From positions 1 to 53,128 of the forward strand of contig SGPL01000208.1 of the NCBI GenBank assembly GCA_004802705.1: 53,128 bases of DNA, in the 5' to 3' direction. This DNA comes from Bondarzewia mesenterica (Eukaryota; Basidiomycota; Agaricomycetes; Russulales; Bondarzewiaceae). Both the position numbers and the translations under genes were made by a program. Position 1 is the first letter of the stretch. Each line of letters starts with the position of its first letter. Positions 1-9,991 of this stretch are shown here, one piece after another. The notes under the pieces are model-generated. The model ran no database searches. It was not told the origin of the DNA and worked only from the letters and a program-made list of their open reading frames with translations.

Positions 1-2
1 AG

Positions 3-86
3 GATACGACGGCGGTGCATCCGAGGGCGTTTGCGGTGTGGGGTCAGGACGAGAGTGATAGTAATGCGAGCGATAGCGATGCGTGA
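3..86 (+). CDS. C-terminal tail of an unidentified gene (5' truncated)
   Basis: An open frame runs from the window edge to a TGA at 84-86. It encodes about 27 residues ending in a Ser/Asp-rich acidic tail (ESDSNASDSDA). Acidic Ser/Asp tails of this kind are common CK2-type phosphorylation targets in fungal nuclear proteins, but that is only a compositional guess. No domain is visible and the family cannot be assigned. The following bases are T-rich and stop-rich, as expected of a 3' flank. Confidence 0.45.
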   Translation, partial: DTTAVHPRAFAVWGQDESDSNASDSDA

Positions 87-1761
87 AGTGGACTTAGTGG
101 GGATTGGGGGGGAGGGGGTGTGGTGAGGTGGGATAGGTTTCTGCGGTGCGTTACTGTGCTCTGTGCTCATGTATGTATGTATGCTATTCGCTTTTTGCTT
201 TTCGGGTTTCGGTCTCTTTTTTTTATGTGGGTACCAACGGGCTTATATCTGCGATCAGACTTATCAGACTTTCTTAGACTTTCCCTTCCCCGCACACTTG
301 CAGTTGCGTATTCGTATCGTATCGTTCCGTTTTCGATAAAGCTCGAATTTCGTTCGTAGGTCGCGCACACATATATACACACCACTCCCGCTGCTCATGC
401 TATCTCGGTTCTCGTTCGTAGACATTCCTCATAACGTCACACCCTGTGTACAGTATGTACGGGTGGGACGGATAGACAGACACGTTCGTATATCAGGTCA
501 AAAAATTTGTATTCTCTGGGACGTCCCTCCGATTCTTCGATTTTGAACGACGGATATATAGAGCTGGCCCGACGAGACTCTTTGCGAGGTTAACTGAAAT
601 CCATGAGTCGGCGACTCTCGAAGCTCGAAGCTTCCAATCTGTGTCGTTCAAGCTTCAAGGCGCTCAACGAGAGCTCGAATACAGGACTGGGCGCTCATGA
701 GTCTCCTTTGCAGACCTCACGCGGAAGACACTCGTTCTGTGTAGGGCGCTCACTAGCGCTCAAAGGATGAACGTTGAATGTTGTCAAATTTCTGCGACTG
801 GCTCATAAGGGGTAGACTTTGAATGGAAGAAAAAGGGCTCCTCCACTTCAGTGCCACTCGGAGGTAACGGACGCCCGTCGCGCTGAAAGTACTGCATATG
901 TACGTCTGGCAGAGCAATTCTATGATGTCGTCGGACGTGACAGGGCGCCGCGAAACGTGCAGCACGTCCAAGTACCTAGCGTTCTTTGCCGCATCGGCGG
1001 GAGCCAGTAAGGACTGGGGACGAAGTTGCCTTTGCCGCATAAAAAGTAAGTTAGCGCGGGAGCGCACGCGCATAAGTGACTCTATTTCAAGCTCTGATCT
1101 TTGCTTCCTTAATGTCGGTAAATATTCATACACACAAACATTACCACATACGCGCACGAGGCCGCCTCGTGGCCGATGACAATGAACGCGAAGCGCGCAT
1201 GAGTTGGGGGAGAAAGAGTGCATGGAGTCCTCCACCTCGAAATGAATGTATTGCCCGGATTTTGGGAGTTTGGCGGTGCCGACGCGGTCATGTCGGGACT
1301 GCGATTCTATCTCTGTAGCACTAGTAGGGCGGGAAAGCTTCGAGATGCGGAAGATTTCCCCTGCGAATGCTTGCAGTTTAGGTTCAAGTCGAGGTCGACC
1401 ACATGGTGATGTAGGAGGGGAAGCATGCAGGTTAAAGATGATCAACTGCTGATTCGCCACTAAGTACCTGTTTATGGTTCTACTTGCACCGATTTGCCAT
1501 CGCAATGGCTATCAGCGCGATGTCATGTGGTAGGATCTTTCAGGGTAGTTGTCTCAGGGCACAGAGAACGACTACTTCTGCTTTTCAATACATAGATTGC
1601 ACTGCAGGGCAAGAGTGCTGTGAGAACCAGTGTTGCATCATACATACAAAGTTGATTGGCCAAGTGAGGGGATGGCGTCATTGATAACTGTTGAAATCCA
1701 ACTGTCGGCAAAGGCGGAATATTTGATAGCAGAGAAAATGAGACCACATACCATGTCAGTA
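87..1761. other. Intergenic stretch without a supported gene
   Basis: About 1.7 kb between the partial gene and the 3' end of QNG1. Open frames exist on both strands, the longest being 250 codons on the minus strand at 753-1505, but they show no recognisable motif and overlap one another. Between 657 and 766 the octamer GGCGCTCA occurs three times and a related GCGCTCAA once. An inverted repeat (GAAGCT-CGA-AGCTTC) lies near 620. I see no tRNA or rRNA here. Confidence 0.5.
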
Positions 1762-3588
1762 TTAGAAGAATACGGTGTTCCGCAGGACAAATCTCTCCAA
1801 CTTCCTATAATCAAGCCTGTCTTTCGCGACTGCCCAAATCCAATTATCCAGGTCAGGTAGGGTGATATCTCTCAACCATTCCAAACCCTGTTCTTTAAGC
1901 TCATCGACGTCCATCGCTCGCGCGTACTCGACAATAAGCTCGCATGCGTCAATGGCCGCTGCGCGCAAGATGTAAGCCTGTTCTGTCGTGAGCACGGGCC
2001 CTTCTTTGGGTACCTCCTTCTGATTGTCATCTCTCTCGTCGTCCGCTGCGATCTCCGGAGCAGGGCCGAAAAAGTGATGACAGGCTCTTTTCAGATCCCG
2101 CATCAGGGAAGAGTGAAGATAACGAGGGCGACGCGGAGGAGAGGTCAATCACGCCGAGGTGGATAAGGATAGAGGGTAGCACATTGTCGGTGAAGACAGG
2201 AATGCTGGCAGTGCGAGGGACGGGGAAGGGTGGGGGTGACAGATGACCGAAGCGGATGGCAATGCCATTGATGAGGAAGAGGGCCTTTTTGAAGCAATAC
2301 ACCGCTGTAATTGTGAAATAAAGTCAGAATCTCTGCCAGCCAAAAAACACCGTCCACGAACGTTGGTTACCAACCATGCCCATGTCTTGGAATCCAGGAA
2401 TGGCTCGGACCAGCTAAACACAAGTTGAAACAAAAATGAGCCAAAAAAAAATCGCATGTCGATGGGGAGTCGATAGATACCCGTTCCAAAATCACCTCTA
2501 CCATTGCATCATCGCCTTTTTCTTTGCCAGCCCTTTCGCTTTCCTTCAAAGCCTCGAGGACAAAAGCCCCTAAATCTTTGTATCCGTTATTGACCAGTAT
2601 GTCACCCGTTTCGTTGAGGAGCCCCTTCAACAGCTGCACTAATTCCCAACCAGGGCCACCTAGCTCACCCACAGTAACTCCGGGGATGCTCTCATGAGGT
2701 CTCTCGACGTGCAGGTTCACTCCCAATAACTCCGCAACCTTCGTGTCTCCAATATCCTTCATTCCGCGGGCGCTCATAAGATCTCCTTCTGCGCCAGCAG
2801 ATGAAGTGAGATAAAGGCCAAAAACGAATGCGCGGATCGAGTCCCATGCCCCACGTCCTGTCTGCTGGTGCAGGGGAATACGATAACCCGATGCAATATT
2901 CAGCAATGAGAGTATTGATAGAAGATTCAATTCGGCGAGCGGAGACGAAAAGTTCAAAGGCAGAGCGAGGCCATGTGAGGTGGATGCGATTCGATGATAG
3001 GTCTTCGTGAACGCAGGGGAAACAAGTAGGCGCCTGATGCTCGACGGCGCGATCTAGATCCAATAAATGGTGTGAGCATCCCGACGCACCCTGTAGGGAA
3101 AAATAGATGACAATCTGGGCGCTAAATGAGTAAGTACGGCTGAATGGCATATGAGGGTGCCGGGCGGGTCCTCTTCAGACCAATGGGTCCACAAGACCCA
3201 CTGGCACTCGCTGGAAGCACAAGAAGTTATTTGAGCAACCGAGATCGTTCACACGAGCGCTCGAAGGGTCACGAATGGCTCGACCCTCCCGCCTACCGGG
3301 GAGACACCACCACTCCCAAGGACCTGCTGTCAGCAGGATCCCTTGCCTGCAGGCAAACCAAAAGGAATTAGGGACCTTCTGGAAATCCAACGGAACATCC
3401 AGCTTCATTCTGATGAGGTCCCTCGAGCCAGACGAGGATAATTCTCGCACAATGTATAGCCATTATCACGAAGCGAGATATGCGAAACTGACCGTGACAT
3501 TCTGTGCTTTACGCAACGATCGCGAGGATTCACGGATGGATTTGAGGAACTCTCCGGATGATGGGAGAGGAGGTGATGGTGGAGCCAT
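1762..3588 (-). CDS. QNG1: Queuosine 5'-phosphate N-glycosylase (queuosine salvage, DUF2419 family)
   Basis: The Qng1 family releases queuine base from queuosine 5'-monophosphate so it can be reused for tRNA wobble modification. The reading frame assembles from exons at about 3588-3493 (start MAPPSPPLL), 3053-2481, 2413-2371 and 2304 onward, ending at the TAA at 1762-1764. Each of the three 5' junctions joins in phase. Family blocks are visible in order: FLKSIRESSR, GYRIPLHQQTGRGAWD, GELGGPGW, FQDMGMV, FKKALFLI, a VFTDNVLPSILIHLGVID block matching the family ADYRVPQ region, and a C-terminal LPDLDNWIWAVAKDRLDY. Two oddities stand out. The first intron is 439 bp, far longer than its neighbours, and a one-base frame change is needed near 2060-2100, where I find no workable intron. 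Fungi are not known to make queuine, so a salvage role from diet or environment is inferred. Identity is good; exact exon limits in the last third are uncertain. Confidence 0.8.
3180..3356. repeat. Hairpin and palindrome cluster inside the long QNG1 intron
   Basis: Three inverted repeats fall in this part of the 439-bp intron: TGGGTC-CACAA-GACCCA at 3184-3200 (extended by CCA/TGG across one mismatch to 3180-3204), CCTGCTG-T-CAGCAGG at 3323-3337, and the perfect 14-bp palindrome TTGCCTGCAGGCAA at 3343-3356. No coding frame in the intron is convincing. It could fold in the transcript, or it could be the remnant of an inserted element. Confidence 0.6.
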
Positions 3589-4161
3589 ATCACAGATTTG
3601 AAGGGGTCAGCAGGGTCTAGCGGGTTATAGAGATGAAAGGCGATGTCTCCTGAGAGTCAGTATCTTCGAGATATCAGTAGGCAAGGGTAGTGACAATCCT
3701 CAGATTCGATAGATTCAATTGAGGCCGACTTATAGCCCGCCGCTACAAAGTGGATTGATTCCCTGCTGCAGCAGAGAGACCTATGCACGTCGGGCTCGAG
3801 ATGACTCGGAGCTCCGACTGTCTGAGTCCAACTTGACTTCAGTAAGTGCACTTACGAAATTATTAATGATGTCTCCATTCCACAAAGTATAAGCATAGAG
3901 TCAGATGCAACTTACAGCGTTTAGATAGAGCTGCCAAGGGGCTTGCAGAGCCGTTCTGCAACGCCGCGTGTGTTTTTTGCGCTCGAGCCGCACTGCGCAG
4001 TGGCTTGCGAGTGGCCACTTGTGACTTTGCTATCGGCAGCAAATATAAGTCAAAATGTAATACAAGTATCTCCAGATAAGTTCTTACAGATAATAAGTTC
4101 TTACTTTTACCTTGCCGTGCTCTTTATTGCCTTCTTTACGGTCGGAACCGCTCACCACAAT
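3589..4161. other. Divergent intergenic region between QNG1 and AIM41
   Basis: About 570 bp separate the two divergent start codons. It must hold both promoters. Apart from AT-rich stretches near 3850-3900 and 4050-4110 I recognise no specific element or RNA gene. Confidence 0.5.
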
Positions 4162-4951
4162 ATGTATCGTCTCCGAGTCCTCTATAATTACGGACACTCT
4201 GCTTTACACTCATCCAGGATTACATGTCGTCGCGCCTTTAGCGAGGCGACTGCCGCAGGTGAGACGCTGTTCTCACTAGTGAAGTCAAGTTGCTACCATC
4301 CTAACATTTGGAACCAGATGTTCGTGCTCGGCTTCTCGCTGACCTGAAGAGCTCTATGAAAGTGGGTTGCGCGGAGACCTGGGCTTTCGCTGTTCTCAAA
4401 ATGCATTCTTGATAGACTAAGGACACATTCGCTTCAACGACAATACGTGTACGTTTTCTATTAAACAAATTTGAGAGTGTTTTTTTTTTTGACACGTACA
4501 ATGGTTTAGTCTATTCTAGCAGAGGTTTACAATGCAGACAAGGCATCATCGGATGAAAAAATATCTTCTTCTGCTATCACTTCACTCATAAGGAAAGCAG
4601 CAGCTCGCCGTGTAAGTCGTCCTCATGTATGTGGTATAGTATGTTTCTTGTTGAGTGCACTTTTTTCAGGCCGACTCTACTTCTCAATTCATCCAGGCAT
4701 CGCGGCCAGACCTTGCCGAGAAGGAACAACGGGAAGCAGAATTTTTATCATCCTTTCTCCCACCATTGCTTCCTGAAGCCGACGTCGATCGTGTCCTGCG
4801 GGAGGTCATATCGGAGCAATCTGTCGAAGCTCAAAGTGATCCTCGGAAAGCACTGGGAAAAGTTTTCAAAGCATTTTACTCCAAGGTCGACAAGTCCACC
4901 GTGGATCCCGGTGTGGTGAAACGGAGAGCAGAAACTTTGCTCACCAACTGA
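4162..4951 (+). CDS. AIM41: AIM41-like mitochondrial GatB/Yqey domain protein
   Basis: Five exons fit with good splice sites: 4162-4258, 4318-4361, 4422-4448, 4510-4611 and 4670-4951, giving 183 residues, the usual length for this family. The N-terminus (MYRLRVLYN to CRRAF) is basic with no acidic residues and looks like a mitochondrial presequence. The Yqey core follows: DVRARLLADLKSSMKSKD, then SILAEVYNADKA, then a C-terminal helical domain with LSSFLPPLLPEADVDRVL and KALGKVFKAF. Yqey proteins resemble the tRNA-binding tail of the GatB amidotransferase subunit; yeast Aim41 is mitochondrial and its exact biochemical role is unsettled. The third exon is only 27 nt. The start was chosen because the next downstream Met would remove the targeting sequence. 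Confidence 0.9.
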
Positions 4952-5347
4952 TTTCACTGCACCAACACCCAAAATCTCATCTCATCTTATCAAACATCCA
5001 AATGGACCATCTCATCGAAACGCAGTCTAAGCGCATCTGCAAGGAAGTCCCGCGTGTGACTCCCCGGCTTTTCGAACATCCGCATTTCAGACTCCAGGTG
5101 TGATGCTTAAGCGCCCACATCATGACGCTATCGCAGCCATGCGCCCAGGAGGATGGGCGCATTGAAATTAAGAGGGGATAGAAAATGTACATTCCCAAAG
5201 TGCCTGGGCAAATCCCACTCAAGTCGCGAGGCTGCTACCCAAATAGTAGGGACGCAAAGTGAGTGTCCAGCGTTACGGTTGTTGGTTCTGGTGCTATCAG
5301 GAAACATCTATCTATCTGACATTCATACCTCACCGCTCAACGTAATC
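4952..5347. other. Intergenic region, no supported feature
   Basis: About 400 bp downstream of AIM41. Short open frames occur on both strands with no recognisable motif. No RNA gene is seen. Confidence 0.45.
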
Positions 5348-5965
5348 ATGAGCAAAGGACCCATATTGCTAGTAACCGCTCGAGAGGTGCGTCATTGCTT
5401 TCTGTATATCCGAGGATGTTTCTGCGGTCTTTGGGAGTTACGTTGTGGTAATTTTACGGCAAGCCAGGTTGCAAGTCGCACCTGTGAGGCAACGACGGCG
5501 AGTACGTTGTGTACTGCGGTATGGACGCGTATCCTCTGCCTATTAGCTTAATATCTTCTGATGAGGAGGAGAATCGTAACTCCGAGTATTTGACATTCTG
5601 TGCATCACGATCGCAACGCTGTCCGCCAAGCCGAGCACGCCATTGTACATCCTATTCTCCTCGCCGCAAGTTTTGCCACCTTCGTACATTGGTTGATCAT
5701 CTGTATTCAGCCTTCTGATTTCATGCAAGCAGTCTATATCGTGACTAATGCACCATGCCAATATGACAATGGGCGCACTCTTCTTATCGCCCGTGGCACA
5801 CACTGATGAGGTACTTGGACTCCTTTCGTATTTCAGTGTGTACCCTCAAATTTCATCAGAAATGTCGTGAATTCATCTTCCACAGCCGCGTCGGGATCAG
5901 AACGGTCCAATTTTAGAGATGCTAAAGAGCTTGAAAGACTGATAATATCAAGTGGTGGAGATTGA
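5348..5965 (+). CDS. Possible small spliced gene, unidentified
   Basis: Several coding-like segments follow one another on the plus strand without sharing one frame, which suggests introns. A start MSKGPILLVTARE is followed at 5387 by a GTGCGT donor-like site. Further pieces contain DGEYVVYCGMDAYPLP with an acidic SDEEENRN run, then ITIATLSAKPSTPLYILFSS near 5600. The last piece, after a plausible intron near 5815-5837, runs FIRNVVNSSSTAASGSERS to KELERLIISSGGD and a TGA at 5963-5965. I could not assemble a unique exon chain or recognise the family. It would lie tail to tail with HRD1, 172 bp from its stop. The span and the existence of one gene are inferred. Confidence 0.3.
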
Positions 5966-6137
5966 ATGAAGGCGAGGAAGTTCCTTTTCCAGATAATTCA
6001 TGCCGACAGTTGATACAAATGTAAGTATATGATGGTGCAACACAGAAGGAACAATGGAAAAGACAAGTAACCGATAATCAAAATGGGAACGCGGATCCAA
6101 ACGGAGTAAGAACGGAGCTTTTTTGACTCGAGGCTCC

Positions 6138-9100
6138 TCAATCGACAGTTTCTTGAGCCCTCTGCACTTCTGAAGGCAAATGTACAGCGGAAGGATCCGA
6201 GGAGATACCCTGAGCTTCCAATGTCTCCGACACATCTGATGAGTCTTGCACAGAATTATCCGCGGCCTGGGTAGTGTTCGTGAGAGCCTCCCTAACATCG
6301 TCCTTCTCAGCACCAGAGGATGGCTCTGCAACGGCCGACGGAGCCAAGCAACCGAAGCTTCAACGGGCTGCGAAGGTACTTGCCCATCGGGTGGCGCAGA
6401 AGTCGCATGCACTTCCTGACTGGGGTTGGGGGGCAAGACACTTCTCACCATCATCAGCTCCTCGATACAGCGATAGACTGCACCAGATACGCCCTCCAGC
6501 ACTCTCAGCCTCTCATCAATAGCATCTCGCGTGAGGCGGTCCAAGCGTCCCAACTGATCTTCCGTTAATGTTGCTGGAAGCAGTGACATCGGCGGATGAG
6601 CAGCGGACGTGGGGCCGCGGTTCTGACTTCGGGGTTCACCACGCTGAAAGGATGGTGGAGCAGATCGGTGTGAGCCCGAGGGTGGAGGGCGTGCTGCTCC
6701 TGTGTAATTATGATGCTGAGGTTGCCAATGAGAAGGGTATGGCGGCCCAGGGTTTGTCCGCTCCACATTCCTGAACGGCGGAAGACCAACAGATCCGGCA
6801 GCGTATGGTGGCGTATGCATTGGACGAGGATGAGCGAGTGAATACAAGGGTATCAGGGCCGGGATGCTGCGAGACGGCTCTGCGGAACCAGTTGGGCCTG
6901 CGGATCCCGCAGAACTTGGTCCAGCGGTGGAGGGAAGAGATGTACCATGGCCTGCCTCGGAGTCAAGTTGTGAGTGACTAGAATTCTCTGGTGGAGTCAC
7001 AGTTCCGCTGTCGGACACACTTGATGCCCCTGTTCTTCGCAAAGCAGCAAGAGCAGCCGCATCTCTGGGAGTGGCGGGCGGAGCAGCGCTATCTGTAGAA
7101 GATGCGCGAGCGGGAGAAGACGCAGAGCGCATATCAGACGATGATGGCTGTTGAGCTGAAGTGGGAGGTGTAGAGGGTGCGCTGTTCACAGAAATGTCGT
7201 TTGCAGGCGCATTACCTGCTTGAGTAGGAACCTGCTGTCCTGCCGCAAACCACCTCTCATCCATGCCCCAAGGATGCCAAAGGCCACCGGGTCCGTAGAA
7301 GCCCTGAAACATCGGAGGTGGATGGAGTTGCTGCGGAGCTTGGGGGTAGGCATAGCCTTGTGGAGGATTGATAGGTCCCCATCCGAAAATTTCTCCGGGC
7401 TGTGCAGCTTGCGGTATTTGAGCTGGGATGTACGGAGGCGGAAATTGACCTTGCATGTATGGAGGTGGGGGAGGTTGAGGCTGTGGGACTCCCAGCAGTC
7501 CACGAAAAAAAATTGCCCAGGGGGAGAGCAGGTGGAGGACGCTGACCGGCTGGCTGCCTAGCAACGTTGCCTAGACCAGGAGCGGCGCCTGGCTGTTGTG
7601 GACCACGACCAGCTCCACGCCGGCCAGCCCTTCCAGACGAAGCTTGAGGATCCGTATCCAAGACTGCACGGCGGCTACGTCATGAGGAAGTTAGCTGTCA
7701 TCGAGATGGAGAATCCAGGTTTCACAATCTCACCAAGTAGGACAGCTTTGTTGGCGTTCGAGCCACGAACGAAGACAGTGAAAGTGAAAGATATGTCCAC
7801 AGGGAAGCTTCTTGGGCGTTGTGTTAGGTCCGTCTCGCGATGTGTTTGACGAACCAGAATCATCAGCTGAATTGCCCTCCCTGGGAGGATTTCGCACTAC
7901 CATTTCTTCACGACAGATAATACACGTTCGATCACTCATTGCTGCCATCTCGTCTTCGGTTGCGTTTGGGTAGCGCTCGTCCATGTTACGAGTTGCTGTG
8001 TGATACCGTATGAGTGTACGAAGGCGAGTGATGAAGGATCGAGCTGTGACATAGATATCGCGGACGACGTTGAGGGGAACCCCATAGAACGTAAGAATGA
8101 AGGTGAAGAATGTGAGGTAGGTGGTCAGCTTGAGGAAGTCTGAAAAGGCTATGAGATGATGTTTCCATTTAAAATCTCCCACAAGACTTGCCTGTCGTTA
8201 AGTCGACGTAGAACACCCACATGCTTTTATTCTCCCATGGAGGAGCATTCTCTCCGCCTCGGAATGCGGCACGGCGGAACTCGATGGCAGACAAAACATA
8301 CTTTGCCATTGCATTCATAGCGCTTGCCATGAGAATCGCGTACTGAAAGAATCGAAGAGCATGAGCAACCTAGTCGGGGTCTGGGTCACGCATGCAACTC
8401 ACTTCACTCGCAAATAGTACCATCGCCCCGATGCCGTTTGTCAATATATTCTCCACAGCAAAGGCGAACATGACGAAGTTGGTGATCCACAAGACGACGA
8501 ATAAACTGTTGACTCGCACGTGGAAAAGGGTCGGCGGTCCGGGATAGGGCATTTGATCCATCTGCAAGTCCGTCAAGCGAAACGTTTAGGAAGGTCACGA
8601 ATTCAATACGTACCCACTCCACTCGATCGGCCATGAGCCAGTGGAAAGACTTGACAAACAACAAGAAACCAAACATGACAGCAAAAGGGATGTCAAACTC
8701 GTCCCGAAAGATCGTGAAAGCTAAAAGAGACTCTGTGACGAAGAACCACATTCTGTCGTATAGTCGCTGGCATTCAGAGGAAGGGGTGAGATACACAAGT
8801 TGTAAAAGAAGTTACATGCTTACCTCGACTTCCAACGGTCTCAATGACCCGAAGAATATCTGCTGCACAATCCTCCCGACGACCAAAGCTATGAGCAGAC
8901 TGAAATTCGCCAACACCTTGACAATCGTAGCAGGGTCATTATGCCTTGTTACAACCACAACCGAAAACGAGTACACACCAGTATACTCCGGTTACTCTTT
9001 GACAAGTAAACGGTGACAGAGTAGAAATTACTGTGGATCTGCAAGGCATTGGCAATTATGATGGAGATCGCGACGGTGGAAGACAAGGTATAGAGGAGGA

Positions 9101-9158
9101 CTCGATGGGAAATGAGAGATCCCGCCAAAGACTGTAACCTGGGACGCAAAGAATCCAT
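6138..9158 (-). CDS. HRD1: HRD1/synoviolin ERAD E3 ubiquitin ligase
   Basis: Hrd1 is the multispanning ER-membrane RING ligase that ubiquitinates misfolded proteins for retrotranslocation and proteasomal decay. Exons run from the ATG at 9158 through about 8944-8824, 8766-8614, 8561-8403, 8342-8192, 8139-7734 and 7674 onward. Visible parts: hydrophobic helices (ALQIHSNFYSVTVYLSK, ANFSLLIALVVGRIVQQIFFG, FAVMFGFLLFVKSFHWLM, LTTDFLKLTTYLTFF), then a RING-H2 (CIIC, CGHIFHFHCLRSWL, CPTCRR), a Pro-rich cytosolic tail, and the conserved TRDAIDERLRVLEGV helix near 6520. The intron 8140-8191 has a GC donor (GCAAGT). Two one-base frame changes are needed in the tail: at the A8 run 7505-7512 and near 6345. 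After both, the protein ends in an acidic segment at the stop 6138. The donor after the first exon is unclear. Paired CCACGT motifs upstream fit control by the unfolded protein response. Confidence 0.92.
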
Positions 9159-9991
9159 CAAAGACACTGGTGCCGTCAAAGGACGAAGTCCTGAAGCTTT
9201 ACTTAGGTCGGGCTGGTAAGTAGTCGTGTTCAACAGCAGCGGAGAGTATCCGTGGCGTGTGCGGGGAGACACGACCAAGCTTGGTCGACGTGGCTGACGA
9301 AGGAACACGTGGCAACGTTACTGTAACATGTCCTAGCTAGGCTCTCAAGGAGAAAATGCTCCTTCATATTGCGGCACTTGAAGCTGATGCAAACGACACA
9401 TCTCTTCCGTTCGCATCGGTCACTATCAGTCGCTGACGGACAACAAGTTTCACTCCGGCGCGAGTTGCACGGCGGGTTGTCATACAGCTCATGCCAGTTT
9501 AGATGATCATGGAAAACCGAGACAAGCGCCCGCGCTGGGGCGCATAATAACGCCGAAACGTCGCTGTTAACACTCGGTATGCCATTTTCTTTTCTGTTTT
9601 TCCATGGCAGTCTTCTCTTCATGACCGAGGCACGGTCGTGCCGCATCTATTTAGCTCGTGCGCCATACTTATATCGTCGCATATGTTAACGACCTGCTTA
9701 GACGCCCGGCGGCTGCCCACGACACACGTCTGAAGATCCGGTTTTAGGCGCGTCACTTGGGGCGCTTAATCCATAAGACCCCGGAGCGCCACCTTCAAAC
9801 TCAAAGCAGTTGACGCGAATAAATCGGTTTTTTGTTTGATTATGAGCCTTGTCCACTGTCACACACTGGCACTTCGCCCACACAAATTCAATAAATGGCC
9901 CTCCCCTATTTTCGCAGGTTCGAATCCGCTATAAATTTGCCTTTGGACGGTCCGCCTCCATCCACACCCCCTCCTTTACTCACCAGTCATC
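9159..9991. other. Divergent intergenic region between HRD1 and the amidohydrolase
   Basis: About 830 bp between divergent starts. It carries the ACGTGG pair annotated separately, a CT-rich tract just before the amidohydrolase ATG (9955-9990), which is typical of fungal promoters, and a lone tRNA B-box-like string at 9919-9929 that is not part of a cloverleaf. Open frames here (for example 9230-9646 minus) show no motif. Confidence 0.5.
9288..9312 (-). promoter_or_regulatory. Paired CCACGT elements upstream of HRD1
   Basis: On the HRD1 strand two CCACGT cores (plus-strand ACGTGG at 9288-9293 and 9307-9312) lie 19 bp apart, about 130-155 bp upstream of the ATG. HAC1/XBP1-type bZIP factors recognise ACGT-core sites, and HRD1 is a classic unfolded-protein-response target. 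Function here is inferred from sequence and position only. Confidence 0.35.

Noticed and set aside
753..1505. 250-codon open frame on the minus strand
   Set aside because: No motif, unusual Cys/Arg-rich composition with no domain-like pattern, overlapped by several equally open plus-strand frames. Probably chance.
6274..7561. Plus-strand open frames opposite the Pro-rich HRD1 tail
   Set aside because: Shadow frames of a low-complexity GC-rich coding region; no conserved motif on the plus strand.
9230..9646. 138-codon open frame on the minus strand upstream of HRD1
   Set aside because: Random-looking composition, lies in the divergent promoter region, no family motif.
9919..9929. GGTTCGAATCC, identical to a tRNA B box
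   Set aside because: The flanks do not form a T-stem or acceptor stem and there is no A box at the right distance, so this is not a tRNA gene.
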